NCBI RefSeq assembly: GCF_000378345.1
Contig: NZ_KB899550.1
Location: 1-64,000 of the forward strand
Length of the DNA: 64,000 nucleotides
Origin: Hirschia maritima DSM 19733
GTDB lineage: Bacteria > Pseudomonadota > Alphaproteobacteria > Caulobacterales > Hyphomonadaceae
Reading direction: 5' to 3'
In this document: piece by piece, positions 1-9,940 of the stretch
How the letters are laid out: each line of letters opens with the position of its first letter
Position numbering within the stretch: position 1 is the stretch's first letter
The notes under the pieces: generated by a model
Database searches by the model: none
Told to the model about the DNA's origin: nothing
Seen by the model: only the letters and a program-made list of their open reading frames with translations
Program-made: the position numbers and the translations under genes

Positions 1-350
1 GTGCTTTCTACATATGACAAATCTGGTTCGTGGTGTGCATCAAGAGGGGTTGGCACACAAATCAAAATCGCATCCGCATCTGAAAGGTCTAATGCACTTG
101 ATGTTGCTCGAAACAACTTCTTGTCCAACATCACCTGAACACGCTCATCTGCGATATGTTTCATGCCAGATTTACCAGCATTTAATTCGGCAGCTCGCGT
201 CTCATTGATATCATAACCAATGATCGACACCCCCTGCCTGACATAAGCTTCAGCTAGAGGCAGACCAACATATCCAAGCCCAACAATCCCAACGACTAAA
301 CCTTTATTTGCAGCTTTGTCTTGAAAGCTTTTAACCACTGTATCCAACAT
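1..350 (-). CDS. wbpA: UDP-N-acetylglucosamine 6-dehydrogenase-type nucleotide-sugar dehydrogenase (partial)
   Basis: Only the first ~116 codons are present; the reading frame stays open to the left edge, so the gene is cut by the window. The N-terminus has the Rossmann glycine motif GIVGLGYVGLP (about residues 21-31) followed by AEAY and, near the cut, CVPTPLD, all typical of the WecC/WbpA/TviB branch of NAD-dependent nucleotide-sugar 6-dehydrogenases. The expected reaction is oxidation of UDP-GlcNAc to UDP-GlcNAcA in the cytoplasm. It lies 23 bp downstream of the wbpE-like aminotransferase and in the same orientation as wbpB, which supports the WbpA role over UDP-ManNAc dehydrogenase. The second dehydrogenase in the window (near 28 kb) is of the UDP-glucose type, so the two are not redundant copies. 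The exact substrate is inferred from context. Confidence 0.8.
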   Translation of the reverse strand, partial: MLDTVVKSFQDKAANKGLVVGIVGLGYVGLPLAEAYVRQGVSIIGYDINETRAAELNAGKSGMKHIADERVQVMLDKKLFRATSSALDLSDADAILICVPTPLDAHHEPDLSYVES

Positions 351-373
351 TACTTTACACCCTAACTAGGCCC

Positions 374-1498
374 CTAATTTACAGCTTCAATAACCGCTTC
401 AATGATTTGATTTTGTACATCCTCTTCCAGATAAGGATGCATTGGCAGACTTATAATTTTATCCAAACACGCTTCAGTTTGCGGAAGTCCCGAACTCACA
501 ACTGGAAAATGTTTATAAGCAGATTGGCCATGCACTGGATTTGGATAATAGCGCGCCGTTGGAATGCCTTTTTCCTTCAATTGCGTCGCTAATCTCAGCC
601 AATCCGAAACCTCAATCGTATACTGTGCCCAAGTCGAAATTCCGCCTTCCAAAACAGTTGGAACGCGCTCAACCTGATTGTGCAGAGCATTGTGATATTT
701 TTGAGCTACGGCATTTCGTTTCTCAATTTCATCTGCAAAGACAGACAATTTGGGTAACAGTATTGCAGCCTGCATTGTATCTAAACGTGAATTCATTCCT
801 ATACGAACATTGTCGTACTTGTGTTCACCTTTGCCGTGAATACGTAATGAATCGACTGTCTCGCAGATCTGATCATCATTTGTCAGCACCGCGCCGCCAT
901 CTCCATAACAACCAAGCGGTTTCGCAGGAAAGAAGCTTGTCGTTGTGATATCAGCCCAGTTTAACGGATGGTTTCCATCTATAGTGCTTCCAAACCCCTG
1001 CGCGGAATCTGCAATAAGCTTTAGACCTTCAGCCTGAGCCACTTGCGATAGCAAACGATAGTCCGCAGCTTGCCCGAAAATATCGACAGCCATGATCGCT
1101 TTGGGAGACAGGCCTGCGGTCTCATTGATATCAATGATTGCCTGCTTAAGGCTCTCCACATCCATATTGTATGTGTCTGCACACACATCAACGAAAACAG
1201 GAGTAGCGCCAACATTTGCAATGCCTTCTGCAGAGGCACAATAGGTAAATGATGGACAGAAAACCGCGTCGCCTTCACCTACCCCAAGAGCCATGAGGCT
1301 CAAGACAAGCGCATCTGTACCATTTGCACACCCAAGAGCATGCTTAGCTTGCCCGAATTCAGCGAGTTGTTTCTCAAATTCTCGGACTTCCGGCCCCATT
1401 ATAAACGCACCATGCTCCATAACAGCCTGAATTCCGGCATCAATTTGGGACTTAAGCCGCTTTCGTTGCGCTTTAAGGTCTATAAACTGGATGCCCAT
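374..1498 (-). CDS. wbpE: DegT/DnrJ/EryC1/StrS aminotransferase, WbpE-like
   Basis: A 374-residue PLP-dependent sugar aminotransferase of the DegT family, full length for that family. The PLP lysine is recognisable as K193 in SFFPAKPLG, with the upstream ADSAQ (D164) that binds the pyridine nitrogen. The first residues (IQFIDLKAQ) are characteristic of WbpE/WlbC, which transfers an amino group from glutamate to the 3-keto intermediate of UDP-GlcNAcA to give UDP-GlcNAc(3NH2)A. It sits 12 bp downstream of the wbpB-like gene and 23 bp upstream of wbpA, so the three form one minus-strand operon in the order B-E-A. The acetyltransferase for the next step (wbpD) is near 33.8 kb. The family is certain; the precise substrate is inferred from neighbours. 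Confidence 0.88.
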   Translation of the reverse strand: MGIQFIDLKAQRKRLKSQIDAGIQAVMEHGAFIMGPEVREFEKQLAEFGQAKHALGCANGTDALVLSLMALGVGEGDAVFCPSFTYCASAEGIANVGATPVFVDVCADTYNMDVESLKQAIIDINETAGLSPKAIMAVDIFGQAADYRLLSQVAQAEGLKLIADSAQGFGSTIDGNHPLNWADITTTSFFPAKPLGCYGDGGAVLTNDDQICETVDSLRIHGKGEHKYDNVRIGMNSRLDTMQAAILLPKLSVFADEIEKRNAVAQKYHNALHNQVERVPTVLEGGISTWAQYTIEVSDWLRLATQLKEKGIPTARYYPNPVHGQSAYKHFPVVSSGLPQTEACLDKIISLPMHPYLEEDVQNQIIEAVIEAVN

Positions 1499-1510
1499 AA
1501 CCCAAAATTC

Positions 1511-2452
<942 letters not shown>

Positions 2453-2724
2453 TCATACCCCGTTATATGAAAAAACTTCCAATAAATATTGCCAAACCAG
2501 CATTTTGAAGCGATTGAAAGGCTTCAAGCTTTATAACTAACAGCCCTTTCTCTCGGAGGATGTCACAAAAAACCCTCTGGAGGTCAAGAACATTCTATTT
2601 TTGCGGACAACTATTTTCTTGATACAGAAAATTTACGCATTATGGACGCACAAATTGAAACATTTATTTTGGTGAATAATGCCAAAGTAACGCTTTGTAC
2701 TGTATACTGTAAATCGAGTTTGAC

Positions 2725-3930
2725 ATGCATTTTTTTCTAATCGTTAGGCACTTCCCACCAGAAATATCTGGAGGTGCAAGACGTCCCTATCTGTTGAGTA
2801 AAGCGCTAACGCAATTAGGGCATAAAGTAACTATCGTTTCACCATTCAAATTATCCGAAGAAGAAAGCTCAATTCAAATTCCTCATCCAGCAATACCAAA
2901 CGCTTCCTCTCAAAATTCCATGCATGTCGCCGAGAAAAAAAGTTCAAATTCGATTATTCAAGTTGTACAACGTGTAAAATCTTTTTTAAGGCAGTGGTTT
3001 CTTTGGCCAGAACCCAATATCCGATGGGCAAAGAAGGCCGAAGTCCACCTGCTCAAGACTCTCCCGAACATTAGCCCTAAACCAGATGTGATTATAACAA
3101 CCAGTCCACCTGAATCTCTTCACATTGTAGGTGCAAACCTAAAAAGAAAAACTGGTATCCCTTGGGTGGCAGAAATGCGTGATACTTGGGTTGAAACCCC
3201 ACATCGAAAGATATTAGAACGATCTAAAATTCGCGCTGTAATTGAAAAAAAAATAGCCAGAAACTATTTGGTAAAAGCCGACGGGCTAACAACCGTCTCA
3301 GATGCTGTCTTAGTTGAAGCCAAGAAATACATCCATCACGACACTCCAGTATGTCTCATAGATCATTTTAGTATCCCCAGCGAAGGCGATTTCCACCTTC
3401 CCAACGAAGACCTTAATATTGTGCACACTGGTGGATTTGAACTTTCTGATCGAAACCGCATCCTCTCTAATCTTTTATTCAATATCGAAAAATGTCAAAG
3501 AGTTCGAGATGAATCACTACCTATAATTCATCTGCATTTAGCAGGAAGGTTATCCTCTTCAGAATTAGATCAGATTTCAAAAAAATATGAATTCAAAATC
3601 ACCTTCCACGGGCAACTCAGTTTACAATTATCTCGTGATATACAAAATGCAAGTGATGCACTGGTTCTTCATACACCGCCAGACAGTCACGCTTTGCCAG
3701 GAAAATATGCTGAATATTGTTTTGCCAAAAAACCCATCCTTTATTTGGGGGGAGGCAATTGGCTTAATCTTGCAGACGCGGACAAATTACTACACCTTCT
3801 AAAACACTTGCCGACCCTCAAAAAAGGCACCACTGTCTCAAGTGGCTCGGGGTTCACCTCGAATGAAGCTGCGTTGAAACTATCGAAATTTATACAGGAA
3901 GAAATACTGACAAAAAGCTCCATCAAATAA
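2725..3930 (+). CDS. GT4-like glycosyltransferase
   Basis: A 401-residue protein with a GT-B style two-domain layout. The N-terminus MHFFLIVRHFPPEISGGARRP is the typical opening of GT4 enzymes, with the donor-side glycine-rich loop (SGGARRPYLL) and then LTQLGHKVTIVSP. The middle VIITTSPPESLHIVG and WVAEMRDTW are also usual in capsule and EPS GT4 transferases, and the C-terminal half carries KYAEYCFAKKPIL, the loop where nucleotide-sugar contacts normally sit. It is probably a cytoplasmic, membrane-associated transferase adding one sugar of a surface polysaccharide; donor and acceptor cannot be told. Its stop codon is only one base from that of the convergent GT2 gene, leaving no room for a terminator between them. 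Confidence 0.8.
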   Translation: MHFFLIVRHFPPEISGGARRPYLLSKALTQLGHKVTIVSPFKLSEEESSIQIPHPAIPNASSQNSMHVAEKKSSNSIIQVVQRVKSFLRQWFLWPEPNIRWAKKAEVHLLKTLPNISPKPDVIITTSPPESLHIVGANLKRKTGIPWVAEMRDTWVETPHRKILERSKIRAVIEKKIARNYLVKADGLTTVSDAVLVEAKKYIHHDTPVCLIDHFSIPSEGDFHLPNEDLNIVHTGGFELSDRNRILSNLLFNIEKCQRVRDESLPIIHLHLAGRLSSSELDQISKKYEFKITFHGQLSLQLSRDIQNASDALVLHTPPDSHALPGKYAEYCFAKKPILYLGGGNWLNLADADKLLHLLKHLPTLKKGTTVSSGSGFTSNEAALKLSKFIQEEILTKSSIK

Positions 3931-3931
3931 T

Positions 3932-4945
3932 TTACCTCTGGATACTCTTTACATCCGTCTTCCTCAAAAACAATCGGAAAATATTCCAACCCATCTGCCC
4001 CAGAACGTCAAAACTTCCCTTTGTTTTTGTTGTTTGTACGTCTTTTCGTTTACTCATTAGTAAGGAAAGTGAACTCCAACTTGCCAACCACGCTTTGCGT
4101 ACCGCCTTTGCCCTCCCAGTTTGCATTCCCCTCAAGTAAATCAGAAATGTCATTCCAAAATGGGGGATAATCATCAGCCAAAATGCAAAGAATGGCATAT
4201 TCTTAACGAAGACCCATAAGCGATTCCTAGTACCGTGATAAACGGCGAAATCACCTACTTTGTTAGACAATGCACTACCCGCATGATGAATCATTGCTTG
4301 TGGCAGAAAAATGCACCGATGTCCCATTAATCGAAGGCGAAAACCTAAATCGACATCTTCGCAGTAACAGAAAAAGCTCTCATCGAACCCTTCTGCATCA
4401 AGAAAAGTCTGCCGATGAAAAGCGGCACTCGCTCCACACGGGCTGAAACACTCTCCTTCATCTGGCATCTCTTCCACCGGGCGGCCATACCCCCCCCGCC
4501 AAGGAATGCCGAAAACATGATAGCAATCACCCGCTCCATCCATCAATGATGGTTCATCAAGACTATACTGAGCACTAGCGAACATTTTGGTGTCCGGAAA
4601 TCGATCTATACCGTCTTTAATTTTTTCTAACCAACTTTCATCGGCCACGGCATCAGGATTGAGCATGACCAGCCAATCCCCCTTGGCCTTTGCAGCAGCT
4701 AAATTATTTCCTTTGGCAAAACCATGGTTTTCTGTTTCTGGCATGAGTTGGACATTTGACAATCCGGAGATGTCCAACTTTTCCATCGAACCATCGGTAG
4801 AAGCATTATCAACCACAAATAGTTCAAAATCTTGGAAGGTCTGCTTTTTGAGTGAATCCACTGCCCCTTGCAGATAATCACCGCCATTAAAGTTCACAAT
4901 AATGACAGAGAATACGGGATCGCTCGACAATTTTGCATTATCCAT
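3932..4945 (-). CDS. GT2 family glycosyltransferase
   Basis: A GT-A fold transferase of about 337 residues. Near the N-terminus are FSVIIVNFNGGDYL and LFVVDNASTDGS, the standard nucleotide-binding opening of rhamnosyl-type GT2 enzymes, followed by MLNPDAVA, the DxD-like region, and FFCYCEDVDLGFRLRLMG, the ED acceptor/catalytic motif. A hydrophobic stretch near residues 255-285 (FFAFWLMIIPHFGMTFLIYL) suggests membrane association. The open frame allows a TTG start at 4972, but the ATG at 4945 with an AGGAAGG-like sequence upstream gives the usual GT2 N-terminus and was chosen. This branch often includes rhamnosyltransferases, which would fit the dTDP-rhamnose genes downstream; that substrate is inference. 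It lies 70 bp after htpX on the same strand. Confidence 0.85.
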   Translation of the reverse strand: MDNAKLSSDPVFSVIIVNFNGGDYLQGAVDSLKKQTFQDFELFVVDNASTDGSMEKLDISGLSNVQLMPETENHGFAKGNNLAAAKAKGDWLVMLNPDAVADESWLEKIKDGIDRFPDTKMFASAQYSLDEPSLMDGAGDCYHVFGIPWRGGYGRPVEEMPDEGECFSPCGASAAFHRQTFLDAEGFDESFFCYCEDVDLGFRLRLMGHRCIFLPQAMIHHAGSALSNKVGDFAVYHGTRNRLWVFVKNMPFFAFWLMIIPHFGMTFLIYLRGMQTGRAKAVRKAWLASWSSLSLLMSKRKDVQTTKTKGSFDVLGQMGWNIFRLFLRKTDVKSIQR

Positions 4946-5015
4946 TGGCAATGCCCTTCCTCGACTAAACAAGAAATGTGCTTAGCGAGGAAGAATCTAC
5001 ATGTCTATGGATAGT

Positions 5016-5981
5016 CTACCCCCAAGGGTCATCTTTCTTTTCAATTGGCTTGGCAAAAGCTGGAAGGTCCACTTTTCGCTTCGGGCCCGTGCTTGTTTCT
5101 GATCTTGGCTTGGAAGCTCTTCCGTATTGCTGTCTTAATTTCATCAAAGCAGCAATCCTATTTTGCGTTGCTGGATGAGTTGAAAATAGATTATCAGCCC
5201 CCTTCCCGTTTAGCGGATTGATGATGAACATATGCGCTGTGGCAGGGTTTCGTTCCGCATCCACATTCACCTCGCCACGCGCAAAGCTTTCTATCTTCTG
5301 CAACGCTGATGCAAGCGCTTCAGGGTCACCAGCTATCTCCGCGCCTGTTTTATCCGCTTCATATTCACGGCCACGACTAATCGCCATTTGTACTAAACTA
5401 GCGGCCATCGGGGCCAAAAACATAATTGCCAATGTACCAATTAAACCACCTGAGCGCTCACGGTCATTGCCTCCAAAAAAAAGTGCAAAGTTCGCAAGCG
5501 CAGAAATCGCACCCGCTATCGTTGCCGTCAGCGTCATAGTCAACGTGTCACGATTTTTCACATGCGCTAATTCATGACCCATTACACCGCGAATTTCTCT
5601 GCGATCCAACATTCGCAACAATCCAGTCGTCGCAGCTACAGCCGCATTTTCGGGATTCCGCCCCGTCGCAAAAGCATTTGGTTGAGGATTATCTATAATT
5701 GTAATTTTCGGTATAGGCATGCCCGCTTCGCGCGCCATATCTTTCACATCCCGTGCATATTCAGCTATCTGACGGTTTGAGTGATGTTCATCCACTTCTT
5801 TGGCTTTATACATAGACAAGACGATCTTATCGGCGTTCCAATAACTGATAAAATTTCCCACTCCGGCAAATAATAGCGCGACGATCATTCCGACCTGACC
5901 ACCCAGCATAAATCCAATGCCCATAAACAATGCTGTCAGTCCCGCAATCAGCATAAAAGTACGAATGTGGTTGTTTCCCAT
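5016..5981 (-). CDS. htpX: Zinc metalloprotease HtpX
   Basis: A 321-residue M48B peptidase of normal length for HtpX. Two hydrophobic segments lie at about residues 8-44, the zinc motif HELAH is at 136-140, the third zinc ligand is in [14 protein letters not shown], and further hydrophobic segments follow at roughly 150-170 and 190-205. HtpX is an inner-membrane protease with its active site in the cytoplasm and degrades misfolded membrane proteins alongside FtsH. The residues after about 290 ([22 protein letters not shown]) are a variable hydrophilic tail seen in alphaproteobacterial members. HtpX is usually chromosomal, so its place between polysaccharide genes near a plasmid-type origin is worth noting. 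Confidence 0.95.
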   Translation of the reverse strand: MGNNHIRTFMLIAGLTALFMGIGFMLGGQVGMIVALLFAGVGNFISYWNADKIVLSMYKAKEVDEHHSNRQIAEYARDVKDMAREAGMPIPKITIIDNPQPNAFATGRNPENAAVAATTGLLRMLDRREIRGVMGHELAHVKNRDTLTMTLTATIAGAISALANFALFFGGNDRERSGGLIGTLAIMFLAPMAASLVQMAISRGREYEADKTGAEIAGDPEALASALQKIESFARGEVNVDAERNPATAHMFIINPLNGKGADNLFSTHPATQNRIAALMKLRQQYGRASKPRSETSTGPKRKVDLPAFAKPIEKKDDPWG

Positions 5982-6129
5982 TGATCCTATTCAATCTCAT
6001 TTTTATCCAATACCCGACTGAGATAATGCACATTTGAGGCTTTTCTAGGGTTATTGAAGAATGATACCGCTGAAAGGCATGCAACTTGCTTTCTCAAACA
6101 AATTGAGATTCTTCTAGGAACAACACATA

Positions 6130-8061
6130 ATGAATTACAGACCCGAAATCGACGGACTGCGGACGATCGCAGTTATACCCGTTCTATTCTTTCATTTCGG
6201 GATCAATTCATTCTCAGGAGGTTTCACTGGTGTAGACATTTTCTTTGTCATATCCGGTTTTTTAATTACCTCCATCATTACGCATGAGATGGACAATCAA
6301 AAATTTTCGTTTGCAAACTTCTATAGACGCCGCGCGCTACGTATTCTGCCACCTCTAGCGCTTGTTGTTGTTGCAACTTTTATTGCTGCTTGGTTCTTAA
6401 TGTTGCCTGCAGAAGTGGAAGAGCTTGGGCGAACTACAATTGCTACAACGCTCTTTGGTAGCAATATATATTTCTTCAAGGCGTATAACTATTTCTCTAT
6501 ATTGGCAGAATCTAATCCACTGCTTCACACTTGGTCATTGGCGGTAGAAGAACAATTTTACTTCGTCACCCCTATCCTATTGTGGCTCATTTGCTTCATA
6601 AAACCACTCGCAAAATTTCGCGCCCACATCATTGCGTTTTGTGTCGCAGTATCCTTCATGCTGAGCCTTTGGCTAATCAATTGGTCTTCTGAAGCAGCTT
6701 TTTACCTATTGCCCGCACGTTTTTGGGAATTGGGTATTGGTTCCCTCATAGCGCTATATGCATGGGACAAAAATTTTCCAGGAAAACTTAAAAACACAGC
6801 GGGAATTATTGGTGTCGGTTTGCTCGCATACTCCATATTTATGCTCGACAAAACTGATATGTTTCCAGGACTAAATGCCATCTACGCTATTGTAGGAACT
6901 GCTCTAATAATTGTCGCAGGTTTGAAATCTTGGACTGGACTAGTTCTAAGCCAAAAACCGATGGTTTTCATCGGGAAAATCTCCTACTCACTTTACCTTT
7001 GGCACTGGCCGGTACTTATTTTCTATAAGCTATTTTTCTTGAAAACAGAATTGAATACTCTTGATGCTGTTATTCTCACTGCCGTTTCAATCGTCCTTGC
7101 CTACCTTTCTTGGAAATACTGGGAACAACCCTTCCGCAATCTACGCAAGTTATCTTCATTCAGAATATTATCATTCACGTCAGCAGGTCTTATCGCTTCT
7201 GTTGTAGTTGGTATGGGAGTGCTAACAATCGACGGACGTTGGCGCACATTTGATGCGCGAGTTCATGAACTCACTGAACTTTCGCTCAACTATACAGGTT
7301 CTCAGGTTTACACAAACCAGTTCCGCCCTCGCCACCAAAGCTGCTTTGTAACCGATTCATCCAAAGCTGAATTCAACAAAACAAGCTTGGAAGAATGTCT
7401 GACAAGTAAAACAGATAATCCATCACTCGTACTTATCGGTGATAGTCACAGCGCTCACCTCACCGGACCGCTTCAACAACACCTTCCTGAGTATGAAATA
7501 CTTCCGCTCCAAGCATCAGGATGTAAACCGTTATGGCCGCTGCAAGGTGATACGCGTTGTAATGACATTATTCGAAAAGGCGTTGTTGAATACCTTCCGA
7601 CCATTGATAACCCTACAGTTATGATTTCAGCGCAGTGGGCTGCGTTTGCTCATGGTACTGACACAAATTTCGAGCGTGACCTTCTGGCCTTTATACAAAA
7701 GCTTTATGATGCCGGCGCAAATGAAGTGATCGTGCTAGGGCCAAGTCTTGAATACACAATGAACCTGCCCCTATTGATGGCGCGCGCGAAAATTGTTGGC
7801 CGCACGGATACATCTTCTTTTGTGGATCATAAAATCTACGAGTTTGATCAACGAATGAATGATTTACTTTCTAAACAAGACAGCCCTGCGCACTACATCT
7901 CACTCATTGATTTCATTTGTGAACAAGGCAGTTGTGAAGATGACGAGCCGGTATTGTTTGATGCTAATCATTTCACGATGGAATCTGCTCTATCAGTTGC
8001 TCAAAGTATTCGCGAAAATTTGGTTGCTCATGGAAATCATTTCCTTGGAACAACTTCCTGA
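6130..8061 (+). CDS. Membrane O-acyltransferase (Acyltransferase_3) with C-terminal SGNH domain, OafA-like
   Basis: A 643-residue protein of the OafA/YrhL type. The first ~360 residues carry about ten membrane segments; the start NYRPEIDGLRTIAVIPVLFFH contains the motif before the first catalytic-type histidine, and LLHTWSLAVEEQFYF and SLYLWHWPVLIF are signature stretches of the family. The C-terminal third is an extracytoplasmic SGNH domain with the nucleophile block GDSH at about residues 437-440 and the D-x-x-H pair at D611 and H614. Such enzymes move acetyl groups across the membrane and onto O-antigen or exopolysaccharide sugars. The last 25 bp overlap the 3' end of the convergent HAD gene. 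Substrate is inferred from the surrounding polysaccharide genes. Confidence 0.9.
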   Translation: MNYRPEIDGLRTIAVIPVLFFHFGINSFSGGFTGVDIFFVISGFLITSIITHEMDNQKFSFANFYRRRALRILPPLALVVVATFIAAWFLMLPAEVEELGRTTIATTLFGSNIYFFKAYNYFSILAESNPLLHTWSLAVEEQFYFVTPILLWLICFIKPLAKFRAHIIAFCVAVSFMLSLWLINWSSEAAFYLLPARFWELGIGSLIALYAWDKNFPGKLKNTAGIIGVGLLAYSIFMLDKTDMFPGLNAIYAIVGTALIIVAGLKSWTGLVLSQKPMVFIGKISYSLYLWHWPVLIFYKLFFLKTELNTLDAVILTAVSIVLAYLSWKYWEQPFRNLRKLSSFRILSFTSAGLIASVVVGMGVLTIDGRWRTFDARVHELTELSLNYTGSQVYTNQFRPRHQSCFVTDSSKAEFNKTSLEECLTSKTDNPSLVLIGDSHSAHLTGPLQQHLPEYEILPLQASGCKPLWPLQGDTRCNDIIRKGVVEYLPTIDNPTVMISAQWAAFAHGTDTNFERDLLAFIQKLYDAGANEVIVLGPSLEYTMNLPLLMARAKIVGRTDTSSFVDHKIYEFDQRMNDLLSKQDSPAHYISLIDFICEQGSCEDDEPVLFDANHFTMESALSVAQSIRENLVAHGNHFLGTTS

Positions 8062-8666
8062 ACATCAACCTCTGACCCATCTTCACGGGCCAATTTATAA
8101 GACTCTGGAGGTGCATTGAATCCAAAGCCTTTAAGAGCAGCTTTCCAGACGGCGTAGTCTTGAGTGCTATTGCCGGCATAATAAAATCCATTCGGGCAAT
8201 TCTTTACAAGAAAATCAGCCTTATTTTGGGAAGTCAGATTGATTGCATCTTTTACACTGGCGCTTTCAGGTCCTTCAGTTCCCTGAACACGATCAAACTT
8301 CCCAATATAGCGCCCCAATTCTCTGGCCATTTCATCAACCATGAGCTGATCTGAACCGGAAACGAGCCAAACCTGCCCCCCCTTCTTCTTATGCTCTTGC
8401 ATAAGGCGAATTGCCTTGGGTTCAGTATCAATTCTGCGAGGATCAAAATAATCGCCTACTTGCCGCACGAGCCATCTTTTCGCATGAGGACGATTGGTCA
8501 ACATTTTAATCCCGGCCAATGGCAACAAAAATGGCTTCACGCGCGCGCAAAGCTTGAACAACTCCAACGTTGTATCCGTGTATATCAACGTACCGTCCAA
8601 ATCCATTGCCAAAACTGGCAAATCCGGATCCGGTGCTGTTCCTAGAAGTAACTCATCTTGTGTCAT
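8037..8666 (-). CDS. HAD-family hydrolase resembling the N-terminal domain of HAD-UbiA fusions
   Basis: A 209-residue haloacid-dehalogenase-type phosphatase. Motif I is MDLDGTLIYTD (D22 and D24), motif II is WLVSGS near residue 100, and the last block is the GNSTQD-like motif IV (YYAGNSTQDYAVWKAA). This arrangement and the LPLAGIKML region resemble the HAD domain fused in front of UbiA-type prenyltransferases in many Proteobacteria, but here the protein ends at the HAD domain and no UbiA part follows. It may therefore be a stand-alone phosphatase for a phospho-sugar or polyprenyl phosphate, or a remnant of a fusion. It lies 5 bp after repA on the same strand, so it may be co-transcribed with the initiator, and its 3' end overlaps the acyltransferase gene. 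Confidence 0.75.
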   Translation of the reverse strand: MTQDELLLGTAPDPDLPVLAMDLDGTLIYTDTTLELFKLCARVKPFLLPLAGIKMLTNRPHAKRWLVRQVGDYFDPRRIDTEPKAIRLMQEHKKKGGQVWLVSGSDQLMVDEMARELGRYIGKFDRVQGTEGPESASVKDAINLTSQNKADFLVKNCPNGFYYAGNSTQDYAVWKAALKGFGFNAPPESYKLAREDGSEVDVQEVVPRK

Positions 8667-8671
8667 TGAAA

Positions 8672-9940
8672 TTAACTCGGCTTACCGCGAGTTTTGAACC
8701 AGTTTTTACAAAACCCTATAAAAGCTGCATCTGGATTGCGCGGCACAAGGTCAGCAGCGGAAGACGGATCTGCGCCAGTTAATGCACTTTGAACACGTTT
8801 GCTAATCCAAGCACGCCACTCATCTTCGATGAAGTAGATATCCCATCCAGGTACTTCCTCTTTGGCTGCTTCCAAACCATCTGAACTGATTTTCATCCGT
8901 CGTAATTGGCTGGCAACTTCACGACCTAACTCACGCGATGGATTATCCTCTGATTTATCAGCTAATTTGGCTTTTTTACCTTTCTGGCGATTAGACACGT
9001 TATAGCTTTCAAGGAATTCAGAACGCGATGTTGCATGCAAAATATCATTTTCTATAAACACATCATAATCTGGGAGATGATTATCATTTACTACTTCATG
9101 AAGCTTGCGCCGAAACTCACGGCGAGTTGCCTGAGAGCCGGATTTTGTGTGCAATTTATCAACACCAATTGACCACCCCTCCTGCTGTCCACAGTGTTTA
9201 CGAATAATCTCGTACACACGGCGCTCAATCGGTCGACGCAATCGCCAATAATCTCGGTGCAGCGTCAAGACTTCATCTGCGCGAATTGCTTCCATTGTCC
9301 AGTCCGAAATGGTTACTTCCAAGCGCTCTGGTCTCAAGCCACCTTTGGGCGTTTTACGCGTTTTCATTTTTACGCGCTCAAAAAGGCCAAACCATTCATC
9401 ATGCTCAAAGCCACCCGTTTTCACATTCGTGCGATAACGCGTTCCTTCAAGGCGTTCGATGGAATCCACCAGCGCTTCATAATCCCTCCCCCCTGTTGGG
9501 CGGTTTGTATAGGATAAGAAATGATACGGATCGATAACAATCGTCTTAGGTGTTTTACCTGAGCGCTGTTTTTCACGCATAATATGAGAGATCGCATAGA
9601 TAAGAAGGTCTTTATCATAAATCGTCGGAAGACCTTTGATCGAAGGCCTAAACTCAATCCAACGGCCATCATGCTCAAAACGCCTAGGATTGCGGTCTGG
9701 CTTTTTGGTGAGTGAATAAAATGGATACTCCAAACTCGCCATATCACTCTTTAAAACGATATCGACCAACTCACACACAAACAAATCCCCCATTGGATAT
9801 CGCTCGGGCAATAGAGGTGAATGTTTGGGATTGGGATCCAACACTTCATCAAACAACGGCCCCGGATCTTGAGGAGAAATTACCTCCCCCGTCACGGCCT
9901 CTTCTTCTATCTTATTTTGTGCCGATGTGGATTTAGCCAT
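8672..9940 (-). CDS. repA: Plasmid replication initiator protein A (RPA family)
   Basis: A 422-residue initiator of the alphaproteobacterial 'replication initiator protein A' family. The stretch from about residue 45 (RYPMGDLFVCELVDIVLKSDMASLEYPFYSL) through RRFEHDGRWIEFRPS, LIYAISHIM and TNRPTGGRDY is diagnostic, and RRPIERRVYEIIRKHCGQQ marks the winged-helix DNA-binding part. It should bind the iterons directly upstream and open the origin. The ATG at 9940 is followed by an acidic, non-conserved leader of ~40 residues. One perfect iteron copy sits inside its coding sequence (8985-9003). The gene and iterons show that this DNA is, or derives from, an extrachromosomal replicon. Confidence 0.92.
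   Translation of the reverse strand: MAKSTSAQNKIEEEAVTGEVISPQDPGPLFDEVLDPNPKHSPLLPERYPMGDLFVCELVDIVLKSDMASLEYPFYSLTKKPDRNPRRFEHDGRWIEFRPSIKGLPTIYDKDLLIYAISHIMREKQRSGKTPKTIVIDPYHFLSYTNRPTGGRDYEALVDSIERLEGTRYRTNVKTGGFEHDEWFGLFERVKMKTRKTPKGGLRPERLEVTISDWTMEAIRADEVLTLHRDYWRLRRPIERRVYEIIRKHCGQQEGWSIGVDKLHTKSGSQATRREFRRKLHEVVNDNHLPDYDVFIENDILHATSRSEFLESYNVSNRQKGKKAKLADKSEDNPSRELGREVASQLRRMKISSDGLEAAKEEVPGWDIYFIEDEWRAWISKRVQSALTGADPSSAADLVPRNPDAAFIGFCKNWFKTRGKPS
8985..9003 (+). repeat. Intragenic iteron copy inside repA
   Basis: The sequence CTGGCGATTAGACACGTTA matches the consensus of the origin iterons over its whole length, but lies in the C-terminal third of repA, where the complementary strand encodes part of NVSNRQKG. 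It is about 1 kb from the main array and in the same orientation on the plus strand as the other direct copies. A chance match over 18 bases is unlikely, so it is probably a RepA binding site that could serve autoregulation or replicon coupling (inference). Confidence 0.75.

Noticed and set aside
541-948. A 135-codon plus-strand ORF opposite wbpE
   Set aside because: It is antisense to a clearly conserved aminotransferase and has no recognisable motif.
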